The notes under the pieces are model-generated. The model did no database searches. It saw nothing but the letters and a program-made list of their open reading frames with translations, and was not told the origin of the DNA. A stretch of DNA of 64,000 nt, taken from NCBI GenBank assembly GCA_034359265.1, contig CP136891.1, positions 7,268,501-7,332,500 of the forward strand, given 5' to 3'. Origin of the DNA: Canna indica. Taxonomy: Eukaryota; Streptophyta; Magnoliopsida; Zingiberales; Cannaceae. Below, one piece after another: positions 47,403 through 61,887 of this stretch (the stretch's first letter is position 1; the number at the start of each line of letters is the position of its first letter). A program made the translations under genes and the position numbers.

Positions 47403-49631
47403 GCTATTAATTTGTTGAATTTTGCTAAAGAAATCATCTGAGACCTCCCCCAGAATCTTAGGCGTCACCACTCTGATATATCTCCCCTAGATCCTATGGA
47501 TTTTCAGCCTAAGGAGAATTTTAACCAAGGTATAAACTTGGCTAGGTCCAATAACAATAGAAAAGAAACCCCTAAAAGTATCCTAAAATTTACTCATAAG
47601 GCAACTGGAAGTAAATCTCCTAACCCCTTGCAGCCTCACCCCCTTGGTTAAACTTCTATGGCAAATCCACTGTCAAGCACTTGATTAGGATTGCTTCTGA
47701 CCATAACCCCTTTCTTCTTAGTCTCAATCCTGATATGAACATGAACAATAAACTGTTCAAATTCTAAAACTTCTGGGTTGACTATCCTGAGTCTAAAAAC
47801 ATTACTTATCAGGCTTGGAATAAGCCAATTGATACCCTTAACCCTCAACCCAAGCTGCCTGTGCAACTCTCTGCCACCAAACATACCTTATCTAAATGGA
47901 ATAAAGAGGACCTTGGGAACCTTGAGGCTAATCTTAAGATAACCCAATGCCTTATCAACAACCTAGAAATTTTGGAGGCCATCAATGACCTTTCTCCCCA
48001 TGAACAAGATAACCTCACTTCCCTCATTAATAAAGCCTCTGCTATCCAAAGGCAGATTAGTCTCAAATGGTGGGCTAAAGCCAAATTGAAGTGGTACCTT
48101 GATGGGGATAAGAACACTGCCTACTTTCATCGTATGGTTCCAGGATGAAAATAAACCACATTTCCTCTATCACTTCTGAGTCTGGTAACACTATCTCTGG
48201 TGATAGTGAGATCCTGGTTGAATTCTATAGGTTTTATCAGAATTTATGGAACCACTCCTCTAACCCCTTCACCATTTAGCTGTGGCCTTATTTTCCCTCT
48301 GTGTTTGATAATTTCAGCAATTCCTTGACTGCCCCCTTCTCCAAAATTGTGATTTGGAATACCATTAATTCTATGGCTAATGACAAGAGCCCTTGTATTG
48401 ATGGTTTCACCGTAGAGTTTTACAAAAACTATTGGGATATCATTTCTAATGACATGCTCAATTGTTTCAATCACTTCCACTCTAGTAGCTTTATCCCTCT
48501 GGAATGAAATAAAGCCATCCTTACTTTCATTCATAAATGCCAAAACCCTAACAGAGTTAAGGACTTTAGACCTATTACCTTATGCAATATGTCATACAGA
48601 ATCATCACTAAGCTCATTGCTAATAGACTAAAGGAGTGCCTCCCCAGCCTTATCTCTAAAGAGCAATAAGCTTTTATCAAGGGTCGTAGTATTCACGACA
48701 ATATCTTAGTCACCCAAGGGATGGCTCATACTATTTACAGCTCTAAGAGCAGACAACCTTATATCCTTATTAAGCTTGACCTAGTGAAGGCCTATGACTC
48801 TTTATCTTGAAATGCTATTTTCACTATCCTTGAGTTCTACTATTTTCCTCTTCTCTTTATTAGTTGGGTTAAGTCTTGCATCTCAACTGCTTCCTTTGCA
48901 TGCATGATCAATGACAAAATCTCTGGTTTCTTTTAGTCTTGTAGAGACATCAGACAGGGTGATTCATTGTCACCATTCCTTTATATCATTGTAGCTCAAA
49001 CATTAATTTACTAATCAATCAAGCTGTTAATGATAACTTATTTTCCCCTCTTAAGCTGGATAATTCTCTTACCATTAGCCATCTAATATTTGAATTTAAT
49101 TGTGATGCCTCTTATTTTCCCGACCTTTTAAAATTTAATTATGATGCCTCTTATTTGAATTCCTAGGGTGGATTGGGATTTGTGTTACGAAATTCGGAAG
49201 GTGTATGTATTGCTACTGAAGGTTTATCCTGTTCCGGTGATAGTGCCCTCCATCTTGAAGTGATGGCTGTGAAATTTGCTCTTCAATTTGCGTCAAATAA
49301 TTCGCTGCCTTCATTTTCTATTGAATCCGATTCAAAGACTTTGGTGGATGTTATCAACAAAGAAGCGCTGATACCGTGGATTATTTCTAATATTGTTGAT
49401 GATATATTTCATTTGATATCTGGTTGTAATTACTCTCGTATATCTTTTTATTTTCGAGAGGCAAATGAAGCTGCCCATTGGGTAGCAAATTATGCTCGGG
49501 TTTCTGAGGACTGATGTGTCCGGTCCACAATTCGACCTCCTGAGTTGGATTCTCTTTTATCCTTAGACATTTGTGGTCGTGGTTATGCCCGACTTTAAAT
49601 AAAAGTCTTTTATATTTTTGGTAAAAAAAAA
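47403..49631 (+). mobile_element. LINE remnant, unit R6
   Basis: This copy has a one-base deletion near 49006 (cattaattta for cattaacttta) that breaks the frame after the RQGDSLSPFL motif. A new TAA lies at 48667 (EQ followed by stop instead of serine). Private changes include LEILEA and KSPCIDG. Confidence 0.86.
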
Positions 49632-51617
49632 CTACCCACTACACTCATTTATTTGCAATAACCTTTAACATTTAATCTCATGCATGCATCAAATTACATG
49701 ATTTAATTCTTATGCATCAAATTATAAGCAGCAATTGCTCATCCACGTAGGGCCTAAGGCAATGGCCTTATTGGCCTACTGGATGAGCCGGCCCTAGTTA
49801 TACTCGAAATCTCATATTTCTATTTTTTAAAAATAATTTTATGAACTTATTTAAATTATTTCAAAATTTTATTTAAGAAACTTGAATTTATTTGTAAAAA
49901 TGAATTTTTGGCCAACTTTTTCATAAATTAAATTGTCTAAACCTTGGTTTATATAGAGCATAAATCAAATTTTTTATTGAGTCACCAAATAGCAGCAGTC
50001 GTATATTGAGTCACCAAATAGCAGTAGTTGTCGACATATATCTCGACCAAGGCTGCTAACAGTTGGCTCTCTGCTTGAAGTTCGTTTAGTTGACGCTGAG
50101 ATTCTTTCGGTGAGGGATTGGCTGGTCTGGAGCGTTGCTCCTCACTGTTTCAGTGTCCCCAGGTAACAGGGATATGTCGCTGCTAGGGTGATGCCTGCGC
50201 GCGGCGGTGTTCACCTATCTCCGGGTACCAACAATTGCGGGGCAAGTAAGATTACTGTGCCCCATGATGGGCGCCAAATGTTCTTGTATGAAATCGGAGC
50301 GATGCGATGCAATCCAGTTTGACCCTTGGTCAGGGGTAGCACCGACGACGCGATGAGAGGACTGCAAAAGATACCCTGATGCTCAAGTGAGGATCTAATC
50401 GAGGTGCAGGTAATAGAAATTAAACTGTAGGGTAATTTAGGTGTGTCATTTCTGTATATATTTCAGGATATATGGGAGAGGATTGATGATGATGCCGTCC
50501 AGTAATCTCGTAGGGATGTTGCTCAGAATGGGTCTGATTCCGGAGATGTCGGGCTCATAATGATGAATTCTGGTGATAAATGAGGACGTAAATGTCCTTG
50601 TATGGCCGGGTGGAGCCGCCGGGCTAAACATGGTTTGGTTTGAGTTGAGTCTATTTCACTAGTGTGGTATTTTATGGGCCTGATCCGACATGGCCCAAAG
50701 GTACTAGTCCAGTCGAGTGTTTTGCCAAATTTTTCATATAGTGTAAGTTTGCAGTCATATCTTGCTTTCGCTAGGTCAACCTCCGATATATATATTCTGC
50801 CCTTTGCATTATTTTGAATCCTTTCTAATTCTGTTTTCATCTCCGGATTCTTCCAATCTTCATTCCATCTGGCCTATGTGAATAAATTCGCCCAATTTAG
50901 CTCATATTCAATTTTGATTTTTATTCCATTCCACTCTTAATTGACCCAATTAAGAAACTTTCAATTTTGATACAACTGTTTAACTCCGCACCAAATTAAA
51001 TCAAATGCTACCTTAACATCTTTTGCAAACCGAATACATTAATAGAAAAAATTAAACAAATATTATCATTATTATTGGGCAATTAATTAATTTCCCAAGT
51101 ATCATTATGATTTGGGCTCCTTTTTTCATTAAATATTATTGACGGTATTTTTTTTAATTTAAGAAACTTAATCTCCATTGATTATGGTGCATTAAATGAA
51201 ATAAATTAAATCATGCTAGTGCTCAATTTGGAGTTTAATTCATTATATATATATATATAGACCCAATTAATTAAGAAACTTCCTAATATTGATGTAAATA
51301 TTACTCCAATATTTGAGTAAATCCCAGAACAAATTAAATGCTACCTTAATCCAAATCCAACAAATTAATAGTAAAATTTAAGTATATATATTTTCCATAT
51401 AATCTTATAATTTGTGCTTCTGTTTTCATTAAACACTGTAACTAACGGTATTTTTCAATAAGGAAGGATGGTTAGGATGCATTTAATTTAATGATTTAAT
51501 TAAATAGTGAATATGTTCCATATATGTAATAGACAATATGTATATATATACCACTGCTATATACTCAGTATTAACAATCTACAAAGACTATAACATTCAT
51601 CAAACAAGCAAACTAAG

Positions 51618-51932
51618 ATGGCAGCTAACAAAGTTTTTATAGCTTGTATGTTGTTGGTTCTCGTCGTGATGGCCTCAAGTCAGTAATTACATATTTGGTG
51701 CTATATATATATTTAATTTATTTTTGACTAATTTATTTGATTATTTGAAATGTTCTATGTGTGTATATTTTATTTAATTATTTATTTGCTTTTTATAGGT
51801 TTTATGCTATCCATGGCTGATGTCCAACTTCAATCGGTTCACTTCTGCGAAGGCGACGTACAATGCAGTGGTGTTTGTGACCCAAGATGCGCCGGCAAGT
51901 GTATTGATAATACTTGTCAGTGTATTTGCTAA
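51618..51932 (+). CDS. secreted eight-cysteine defensin-like peptide, copy 7
   Basis: Exons 51618-51678 and 51799-51932 with a 120-bp intron give the same protein as copy 2. Its upstream region mixes variants: cccagaac as in copies 4, 8 and 9; ccatataatc and atttaatttaatg as in copies 5 and 6; and actaacggta as in copy 1. Confidence 0.82.
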
Positions 51933-52967
51933 GATCCAAACGTTATTTTGAAAAACAATAAAGCATAAGCGGGTGCAAGCAATAGGTTATCTTCGTCTTC
52001 GTTTCTCCTTCATGCAGTATCATGTGTGACAATATATTTGGATGTACTTTTATGCAAAAGATTAATTATATGATATATTCTAAATTTTAGGGGTTTTCCC
52101 AATTATATCCCAATTTTTTATTTGCATTAATTGTATAATCAAACTTTTATTTTTCATCGATTACATTCCGACATCAGTCAAGACTTAATTGTATTGCATG
52201 TTAGAGCGCTGACGTGGCGGTACTGACATATATCAACAAAAATAAAAAATTTGTTAATGACACATCATCAATTTGGTTAATTATATGATATATTCAAAAC
52301 TTTGGAGATTTTTCTAGTTGTATTTGAACTTTTTATTTATACCAATTACATACCCAAATTTTTATTTTCTATCAATTATATATCGACGTCAATCAATAGT
52401 TAATTTTACCATTAGAGCGTTGTTGTGTCGTTTTTAATATATATCAAAAAAAAATATTAATGCTACATCATCAATCTATATAGAAAGCAACATATCAAGT
52501 CCGCCTAAATTTTTTCCACTCAAATTTTTACGCACAAATTTATTTCTTTCATCTTCCACTTATACTCTTGAATTTTTAAAAAAAATCCTACCTCAATTTT
52601 TTCACCCATTTTTTTTTCATATATATATATATATATTTATACCATTTTTTTTTTCATATTTGATCTTTCACTTGTACTCTTACATTTCTAATTTTATTAT
52701 TTATATTTACCCGTCTTAAATCCATAATCTCAATTTTTTTCACTCAAATTTTTCATATTTGATCTTCCACTTATAACCATACTTTTTAAAAAATTTCTTA
52801 TCTTTATCCCTCGTAAATTTATTTTTTTATCAATAATTATATACACAAATATCTACATGTTTAAATAGTGTACTCTTTACCGACTATTTGCAGTTCTAGG
52901 AACCACACAATTTTTGTCCGAAATCACAAGAATATTAAATAGAAAGTGAATTTCTTATCCAATAAAA

Positions 52968-53008
<41 letters not shown>

Positions 53009-53121
53009 GACTATTTGCAGTTCTAGACTTCTAAGGACCACACAATTTTTGTCCGAAATCACAGGAATATTAAATAGAAAGTGAATTTCTTATGCAATAA
53101 AAAATAATATATATGTATACA

Positions 53122-53345
53122 CACTACAAAAAAATAGGCTATCACCAACCGGATTAAATCCGTTGGTAATACAAATACCAACGAATTTTCATTGGTAAAA
53201 TCCGTTGGTTATCTACTATACTAGGTATTACCAACGGATATTACAATTGTCTGATGGTATTACTAACGGATAAAATATATTTGTTGGTAATTTTGTTGAT
53301 AATACCAATAAAATTAATTTGTTGGAGAAAGTCTATTTTCTTGTA

Positions 53346-53348
<3 letters not shown>
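53122..53348. mobile_element. short CACTA-type element, unit R7
   Basis: This copy is 227 bp because of small insertions (accaaccgga, ttggttatctacta). It also has ctgatggtat in place of ctgttggtat. Termini are intact. Confidence 0.82.
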
Positions 53349-53434
<86 letters not shown>

Positions 53435-53436
<2 letters not shown>

Positions 53437-55663
53437 TATTTATTTGTTGAATTTTGCTAAAGAAATCATCTGAGACCTCCCCCAGAATCTTAGGCGTCAC
53501 CACTCTGATATATCTCCCCTAGATCCTAAGGATCTTCAGCCTAAGGAGAATTTTAACCAAGGTATAAACTTGGCTAGGTCCAATAACAATAGAAAAGAAA
53601 CCCCTAAAATTATCCTAAAATTTACTCATAAGGCAACTGGAAGTAAATCTCCTAACCCCTTGCAGCCTCACCCCCTTGGTTAAACTTCTATGGCAAATCC
53701 ACTGTCAAGCACTTGATTAGGATTGCTTCTGACCATAACCCCTTTCTTCTTAGTCTCAATCCTGATATGAACATGAACAATAAACTGTTCAAATTCTAAA
53801 ACTTCTGGGTTGACTATCCTGAGTCTAAAAACATTACTTATCAAGCTTGGAATAAGCCAATTGATACCCTTAACCCTCAACCCAAGCTGCCTGTGCAACT
53901 CTCTGCCACCAAACATACCTTATCTAAATGGAATAAAGAGGACCTTGGGAACCTTGAGGCTAATCTTAAGATAACCCAATGCCTTATCAACAACCTAGAA
54001 ATTAAGGAGGCCATCAATGACCTTTCTCCCCATGAACAAGATAACCTCACTTCCCTCATTAATAAAGCCTCTGCTATCCAAAGGCAGATTAGTCTCAAAT
54101 GGTGGGCTAAAGCCAAATTGAAGTGGTACCTTGATGGGGATAAGAACACTGCCTACTTTCATCGTATGGTTCCAGGATGAAAATAAACCACATTTCCTCT
54201 ATCACTTCTGAGTCTGGTAACACTATCTCTGGTGATAGTGAGATCCTGGTTGAATTCTCTAGGTTTTATCAGAATTTATGGAACCACTCCTCTAACCCCG
54301 TCACCATTTAGCTGTGGCCTTATTTTCCCTCTGTGTTTGATAATTTCAACAATTCCTTGACTGCCCCCTTCTCCAAAATTGTGATTTGGAATACCATTAA
54401 TTCTATGGCTAATGACAAGAGCCCTGGTATTGATGGTTTCACCGTAGAGTTTTACAAAAACTATTGGGATATCATTTCTAATGACATGCTCAATTGTTTC
54501 AATCACTTCCACTCTACTAGCTTTATCCCTCTGGAATGAAATAAAGCCATCCTTACTTTCATTCATAAATGCCAAAACCCTAACAGAGTTAAGGACTTTA
54601 GACCTATTACCTTATGCAATCTGTCATACAGAATCCTCACTAAGCTCATTGCTAATAGACTAAAGGAGTGCCTCCCCAGCCTTATCTCTAAAGAGCAATC
54701 AGCTTTTATCAAGGGTCGTAGTATTCACGACAATATCTTAGTCACCCAAGGGATGGCTCATACTATTTACAGCTCTAAGAGCAGACAACCTTATATCCTT
54801 ATTAAGCTTGACCTAGTGAAGGCCTATGACTCTTTATCTTTAAATGCTATTTTCACTATCCTTGAGTTCTACTATTTTCCTCTTCTCTTTATTAGTTGGG
54901 TTAAGTCTTGCATCTCAACTGCTTCCTTTGCATGCATGATCAATGACAAAATCTCTGGTTTCTTTTAGTCTTGTAGAGACATCAGACAGGGTGATTCATT
55001 GTCACCATTCCTTTATATCATTGTAGCTCAAACATTAATTTACTAATCAATCAAGCTGTTAATGATAACTTATTTTCCCCTCTTAAGCTGGATAATTCTC
55101 TTACCATTAGCCATCTAATATTTGAATTTAATTGTGATGCCTCTTATTTTCCCGACCTTTTAAAATTTAATTATGATGCCTCTTATTTGAATTCCTAGGG
55201 TGGATTGGGATTTGTGTTACGAAATTCGGAAGGTGTATGTATTGCTACTGAAGGTTTATCCTGTTCCGGTGATAGTGCCCTCCATCTTGAAGTGATGGCT
55301 GTGAAATTTGCTCTTCAATTTGCGTCAAATAATTCGCTGCCTTCATTTTCTATTGAATCCGATTCAAAGACTTTGGTGGATGTTATCAACAAAGAAGCGC
55401 TGATACCGTGGATTATTTCTAATATTGTTGATGATATATTTCATTTGATATCTGGTTGTAATTACTCTCGTATATCTTTTTATTTTCGAGAGGCAAATGA
55501 AGCTGCCCATTGGGTAGCAAATTATGCTCGGGTTTCTGAGGACTGATGTGTCCGGTCCACAATTCGACCTCCTGAGTTGGATTCTCTTTTATCCTTAGAC
55601 ATTTGTGGTCGTGGTTATGCCCGACTTTAAATAAAAGTCTTTTATATTTTTGGTAAAAAAAAA
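53435..55663 (+). mobile_element. LINE remnant, unit R7
   Basis: The tga after YDSLS is tta here (about 54840), opening a 71-codon frame (54753-54968) with LDLVKAYDSLSLNAIF. The copy carries the one-base deletion shared with R6 and R8, plus NNSLTA and ccccgtcacc shared only with R8. Confidence 0.86.
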
Positions 55664-57649
55664 CTACCCACTACACTCATTTATTTGCAATAACCTTTAA
55701 CATTTAATCTCATGCATGCATCAAATTACATGATTTAATTCTTATGCATCAAATTATAAGCAGCAATTGCTCATCCACGTAGGGCCTAAGGCAATGGCCT
55801 TATTGGCCTACTGGATGAGCCGGCCCTAGTTATACTCGAAATCTCATATTTCTATTTTTTAAAAATAATTTTATGAACTTATTTAAATTATTTCAAAATT
55901 TTATTTAAGAAACTTGAATTTATTTGTAAAAATGAATTTTTGGCCAACTTTTTCATAAATTAAATTGTCTAAACCTTGGTTTATATAGAGCATAAATCAA
56001 ATTTTTTATTGAGTCACCAAATAGCAGCAGTCGTATATTGAGTCACCAAATAGCAGTAGTTGTCGACATATATCTCGACCAAGGCTGCTAACAGTTGGCT
56101 CTCTGCTTGAAGTTCGTTTAGTTGACGCTGAGATTCTTTCGGTGAGGGATTGGCTGGTCTGGAGCGTTGCTCCTCACTGTTTCAGTGTCCCCAGGTAACA
56201 GGGATATGTCGCTGCTAGGGTGATGCCTGCGCGCGGCGGTGTTCACCTATCTCCGGGTACCAACAATTGCGGGGCAAGTAAGATTACTGTGCCCCATGAT
56301 GGGCGCCAAATGTTCTTGTATGAAATCGGAGCGATGCGATGCAATCCAGTTTGACCCCTGGTCAGGGGTAGCACCGACGACGCGATGAGAGGACTGCAAA
56401 AGATACCCTGATGCTCAAGTGAGGATCTGATCGAGGTGCAGGTAATAGAAATTAAACTGTAGGGTAATTTAGGTGTGTCATTTCTGTATATATTTCAGGA
56501 TATATGGGAGAGGATTGATGATGATGCCGTCCACTAATCTCGTAGGGATGTTGCTCAGAATGGGTCTGATTCCGGAGATGTCGGGCTCATAATGATGAAT
56601 TCTGGTGATAAATGAGGACGTAAATGTCCTTGTATGGCCGGGTGGAGCCGCCGGGCTAAACATGGTTTGGTTTGAGTTGAGTCTGTTTCACTAGTGTGGT
56701 ATTTTATGGGCCTGATCCGACATGGCCCAAAGGTACTAGTCCAGTCGAGTGTTTTGCCAAATTTTTCATATAGTGTAAGTTTGCAGTCATATCTGGCTTT
56801 CGCTAGGTCAACCTCCGATATATATATTCTGCCCTTTGCATTATTTTGAATCCTTTCTAATTCTGTTTTCATCTCCGGATTCTTCCAATCTTCATTCCAT
56901 CTGGCCTATGTGAATAAATTCGCCCAATTTAGCTCATATTCAATTTTGATTTTTATTCCATTCCACTCTTAATTGACCCAATTAAGAAACTTTCAATTTT
57001 GATACAACTGTTTAACTCCGCACCAAATTAAATCAAATGCTACCTTAACATCTTTTGCAAACCGAATACATTAATAGAAAAAATTAAACAAATATTATCA
57101 TTATTATTGGGCAATTAATTAATTTCCCAAGTATCATTATGATTTGGGCTCCTTTTTTCATTAAATATTATTGACGGTATTTTTTTTAATTTAAGAAACT
57201 TAATCTCCATTGATTATGGTGCATTAAATGAAATAAATTAAATCATGCTAGTGCTCAATTTGGAGTTTAATTCATTATATATATATATATAGACCCAATT
57301 AATTAAGAAACTTCCTAATATTGATGTAAATATTACTCCAATATTTGAGTAAATCCCAGAACAAATTAAATGCTACCTTAATCCAAATCCAACAAATTAA
57401 TAGTAAAATTTAAGTATATATATTTTCCATATACTCTTATAATTTGTGCTTCTGTTTTCATTAAACACTGTAACTAACCGTATTTTTCAATAAGGAAGGA
57501 TGGTTAGGATGCATTTAATGTAATGATTTAATTAAATAGTGAATATGTTCCATATATGTAATAGACAATATGTATATATATACCACTGCTATATACTCAG
57601 TATTAACAATCTACAAAGACTATAACATTCATCAAACCAGCAAACTAAG

Positions 57650-57964
57650 ATGGCAGCTAACAAAGTTTTTATAGCTTGTATGTTGTTGGTTCTCGTCGTG
57701 ATGGCCTCAAGTCAGTAATTACATATTTGATGCTATATATATATTTAATTTATTTTTGACTAATTTATTTGATTATTTGAAATGTTCTATGTGTGTATAT
57801 TTTATTTAATTATTTATTTGCTTTTTATAGGTTTTATGCTATCCATGGCTGATGTCCAACTTCAATCGGTTCACTTCTGCGAAGGCGACGTACAATGCAG
57901 TGGTGTTTGTGACCCAAGATGCGCCGGCAAGTGTATTGATAATACTTGTCAGTGTATTTGCTAA
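57650..57964 (+). CDS. secreted eight-cysteine defensin-like peptide, copy 8
   Basis: Exons 57650-57710 and 57831-57964 with a 120-bp intron give the same protein as copy 2. The leader has caaaccagc, shared with copies 1 and 9 but not with copies 2-7. Confidence 0.82.
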
Positions 57965-58650
57965 GATCCAAACGTTATTTTGAAAAACAATAAAGCATAA
58001 GCGGGTGCAAGCAATAGGTTATCTTCGTCTTCGTTTCTCCTTCATGCTAGTATCATGTGTGACAATATATTTGGATGTACTTTTATGCAAAAGATTAATT
58101 ATATGATATATTCTAAATTTTAGGGGCTTTCCCAATTATATCCCAATTTTTTATTTGCATTAATTGTATTATCAAACTTTTATTTTTCATCGATTACATT
58201 CCGACATCAGTCAAGACTTAATTGTATTGCATGTTAGAGCACTGACGTGGCGGTACTGACATATATCAACAAAAATAAAAAATTTGTTAATGACACATCA
58301 TCAATTTGGTTAATTATATGATATATTCAAAACTTTGGAGATTTTTCCAATTGTATTTGAACTTTTTATTTATACCAATTACATACCCAAATTTTTATTT
58401 TCTATCAATTATATATCGACGTCAATCAATAGTTAATTTTACCATTAGAGCGTTGTTGTGTCGTTTTTAATATATATCAAAAAAAAATATTAGTGCTACA
58501 TCATCAATCTATATAGAAAGCAACATATCAAGTCCGCCTAAATTTTTTTCACTCAAATTTTTACGCACAAATTTATTTCTTTCATCTTCCACTTATACTC
58601 TTGAATTTTTAAAAAAAATCCTACCTCAATTTTCTCACCCATTTTTTTTC

Positions 58651-58761
<111 letters not shown>

Positions 58762-59211
58762 CCATTTTTTTTCATATTTGATCTTTCACTTGTACTCTTA
58801 CATTTTTAATTTTATTATTTATATTTACCCGTCTTAAATCCATAATCTCAATTTTTTTCACTCAAATTTTTCATATTTGATCTTCCACTTATAACCATAC
58901 TTTTTAAAAAATTTCTTATCTTTATCCCTCTTAAATTTATTTGTTTATCAATAATTATATACACAGATATCTACATGTTTAAATAGTGTACTCTTTACCG
59001 ACTATTTGCAGTTCTAGGAACCACACAATTTTTGTCCGAAATCACAAGAATATTAAATAGAAAGTGAATTTCTTATCCAATAAATATATATATATACCGA
59101 CTATTTGCAGTTCTAGACTTCTAAGGACCACACAATTTTTGTCCGAAATCACAGGAATATTAAATAGAAAGTGAATTTCTTATGCAATAAAAAATAATAT
59201 ATATGTATACA

Positions 59212-59432
59212 CACTACAAAAAAATAGGCTATCACCAACGGATTAAATCCGTTGGTAATACAAATACCAACGAATTTTCATTGGTAAAATCCGTTGGTGA
59301 TACTATACTAGGTATTACCAACGGATATTACAATTGTCTGTTGGTATTACTAACGGATAAAATATATTTGTTGGTAATTTTGTTGATAATACCAATAAAA
59401 TTAATTTGTTGGAGAAAGTCTATTTTCTTGTA

Positions 59433-59435
<3 letters not shown>
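59212..59435. mobile_element. short CACTA-type element, unit R8
   Basis: This is a 224-bp copy with the ttggagaaag variant. The (AT)n tract at 59436-59493 follows directly. Confidence 0.82.
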
Positions 59436-59493
<58 letters not shown>

Positions 59494-59495
<2 letters not shown>

Positions 59496-61722
59496 TATTA
59501 ATTTGTTGAATTTTGCTAAAGAAATCATCTGAGACCTCCCCCAGAATCTTAGGCGTCACCACTCTGATATATCTCCCCTAGATCCTAAGGATCTTCAGCC
59601 TAAGGAGAATTTTAACCAAGGTATAAACTTGGCTAGGTCCAATAACAATAGAAAAGAAACCCCTAAAAGTATCCTAAAATTTACTCATAAGGCAACTGGA
59701 AGTAAATCTCCTAACCCCTTGCAGCCTCACCCCCTTGGTTAAACTTCTATGGCAAATCCACTGTCAAGCACTTGATTAGGATTGCTTCTGACCATAACCC
59801 CTTTCTTCTTAGTCTCAATCCTGATATGAACATGAACAATAAACTGTTCAAATTCTAAAACTTCTGGGTTGACTATCCTGAGTCTAAAAACATTACTTAT
59901 CAAGCTTGGAATAAGCCAATTGATACCCTTAACCCTCAACCCAAGCTGCCTGTGCAACTCTTTGCCACCAAACATACCTTATCTAAATGGAATAAAGAGG
60001 ACCTTGGGAACCTTGAGGCTAATCTTAAGATAACCCAATGCCTTATCAACAACCTAGAAATTAAGGAGGCCATCAATGACCTTTCTCCCCATGAACAAGA
60101 TAACCTCACTTCCCTCATTAATAAAGCCTCTGCTATCCAAAGGCAGATTAGTCTCAAATGGTGGGCTAAAGCCAAATTGAAGTGGTACCTTGATGGGGAT
60201 AAGAACACTGCCTACTTTCATCGTATGGTTCCAGGATGAAAATAAACCACATTTCCTCTATCACTTCTGAGTCTGGTAACACTATCTCTGGTGATAGTGA
60301 GATCCTGGTTGAATTCTCTAGGTTTTATCAGAATTTATGGAACCACTCCTCTAACCCCGTCACCATTTAGCTGTGGCCTTATTTTCCCTCTGTGTTTGAT
60401 AATTTCAACAATTCCTTGACTGCCCCCTTCTCCAAAATTGTGATTTGGAATACCATTAATTCTATGGCTAATGACAAGAGCCCTGGTATTGATGGTTTCA
60501 CCGTAGAGTTTTACAAAAACTATTGGGATATCATTTCTAATGACATGCTCAATTGTTTCAATCACTTCCACTCTACTAGCTTTATCCCTCTGGAATGAAA
60601 TAAAGCCATCCTTACTTTCATTCATAAATGCCAAAACCCTAACAGAGTTAAGGACTTTAGACCTATTACCTTATGCAATCTGTCATACAGAATCCTCACT
60701 AAGCTCATTGCTAATAGACTAAAGGAGTGCCTCCCCAGCCTTATCTCTAAAGAGCAATCAGCTTTTATCAAGGGTCGTAGTATTCACGACAATATCTTAG
60801 TCACCCAAGGGATGGCTCATACTATTTACAGCTCTAAGAGCAGACAACCTTATATCCTTATTAAGCTTGACCTAGTGAAGGCCTATGACTCTTTATCTTT
60901 AAATGCTATTTTCACTATCCTTGAGTTCTACTATTTTCCTCTTCTCTTTATTAGTTGGGTTAAGTCTTGCATCTCAACTGCTTCCTTTGCATGCATGATC
61001 AATGACAAAATCTCTGGTTTCTTTTAGTCTTGTAGAGACATCAGACAGGGTGATTCATTGTCACCATTCCTTTATATCATTGTAGCTCAAACATTAATTT
61101 ACTAATCAATCAAGCTGTTAATGATAACTTATTTTCCCCTCTTAAGCTGGATAATTCTCTTACCATTAGCCATCTAATATTTGAATTTAATTGTGATGCC
61201 TCTTATTTTCCCGACCTTTTAAAATTTAATTATGATGCCTCTTATTTGAATTCCTAGGGTGGATTGGGATTTGTGTTACGAAATTCGGAAGGTGTATGTA
61301 TTGCTACTGAAGGTTTATCCTGTTCCGGTGATAGTGCCCTCCATCTTGAAGTGATGGCTGTGAAATTTGCTCTTCAATTTGCGTCAAATAATTCGCTGCC
61401 TTCATTTTCTATTGAATCCGATTCAAAGACTTTGGTGGATGTTATCAACAAAGAAGCGCTGATACCGTGGATTATTTCTAATATTGTTGATGATATATTT
61501 CATTTGATATCTGGTTGTAATTACTCTCGTATATCTTTTTATTTTCGAGAGGCAAATGAAGCTGCCCATTGGGTAGCAAATTATGCTCGGGTTTCTGAGG
61601 ACTGATGTGTCCGGTCCACAATTCGACCTCCTGAGTTGGATTCTCTTTTATCCTTAGACATTTGTGGTCGTGGTTATGCCCGACTTTAAATAAAAGTCTT
61701 TTATATTTTTGGTAAAAAAAAA
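59494..61722 (+). mobile_element. LINE remnant, unit R8
   Basis: This copy is nearly the same as the R7 copy, including the tta codon at about 60899, the one-base deletion and ccccgtcacc. One private change is cttttgccacc near 59961. The A-tract is at 61714-61722. Confidence 0.86.
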
Positions 61723-61887
61723 CTACCCACTACACTCATTTATTTGCAATAACCTTTAACATTTAATCTCATGCATGCATCAAATTACATGATTTAATTC
61801 TTATGCATCAAATTATAAGCAGCAATTGCTCATCCACGTAGGGCCTAAGGCAATGGCCTTATTGGCCTACTGGATGAGCCGGCCCTA

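Larger units (their letters stand above)
43864..49796 (+). repeat. tandem unit R6
   Basis: This is a 5,933-bp unit. It introduces variants shared with R7-R8: ttggagaaag at the CACTA end, a one-base deletion in the LINE near 49006, and aactaccc after the A-tract. In the next block it has attctttcgg (about 50105). Confidence 0.92.
49797..55828 (+). repeat. tandem unit R7
   Basis: This is a 6,032-bp unit, longer mainly because of an 86-base (AT)n tract after the CACTA element (53349-53434). Its LINE is nearly identical to that of R8, sharing the tga-to-tta change and ccccgtcacc. Confidence 0.92.
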
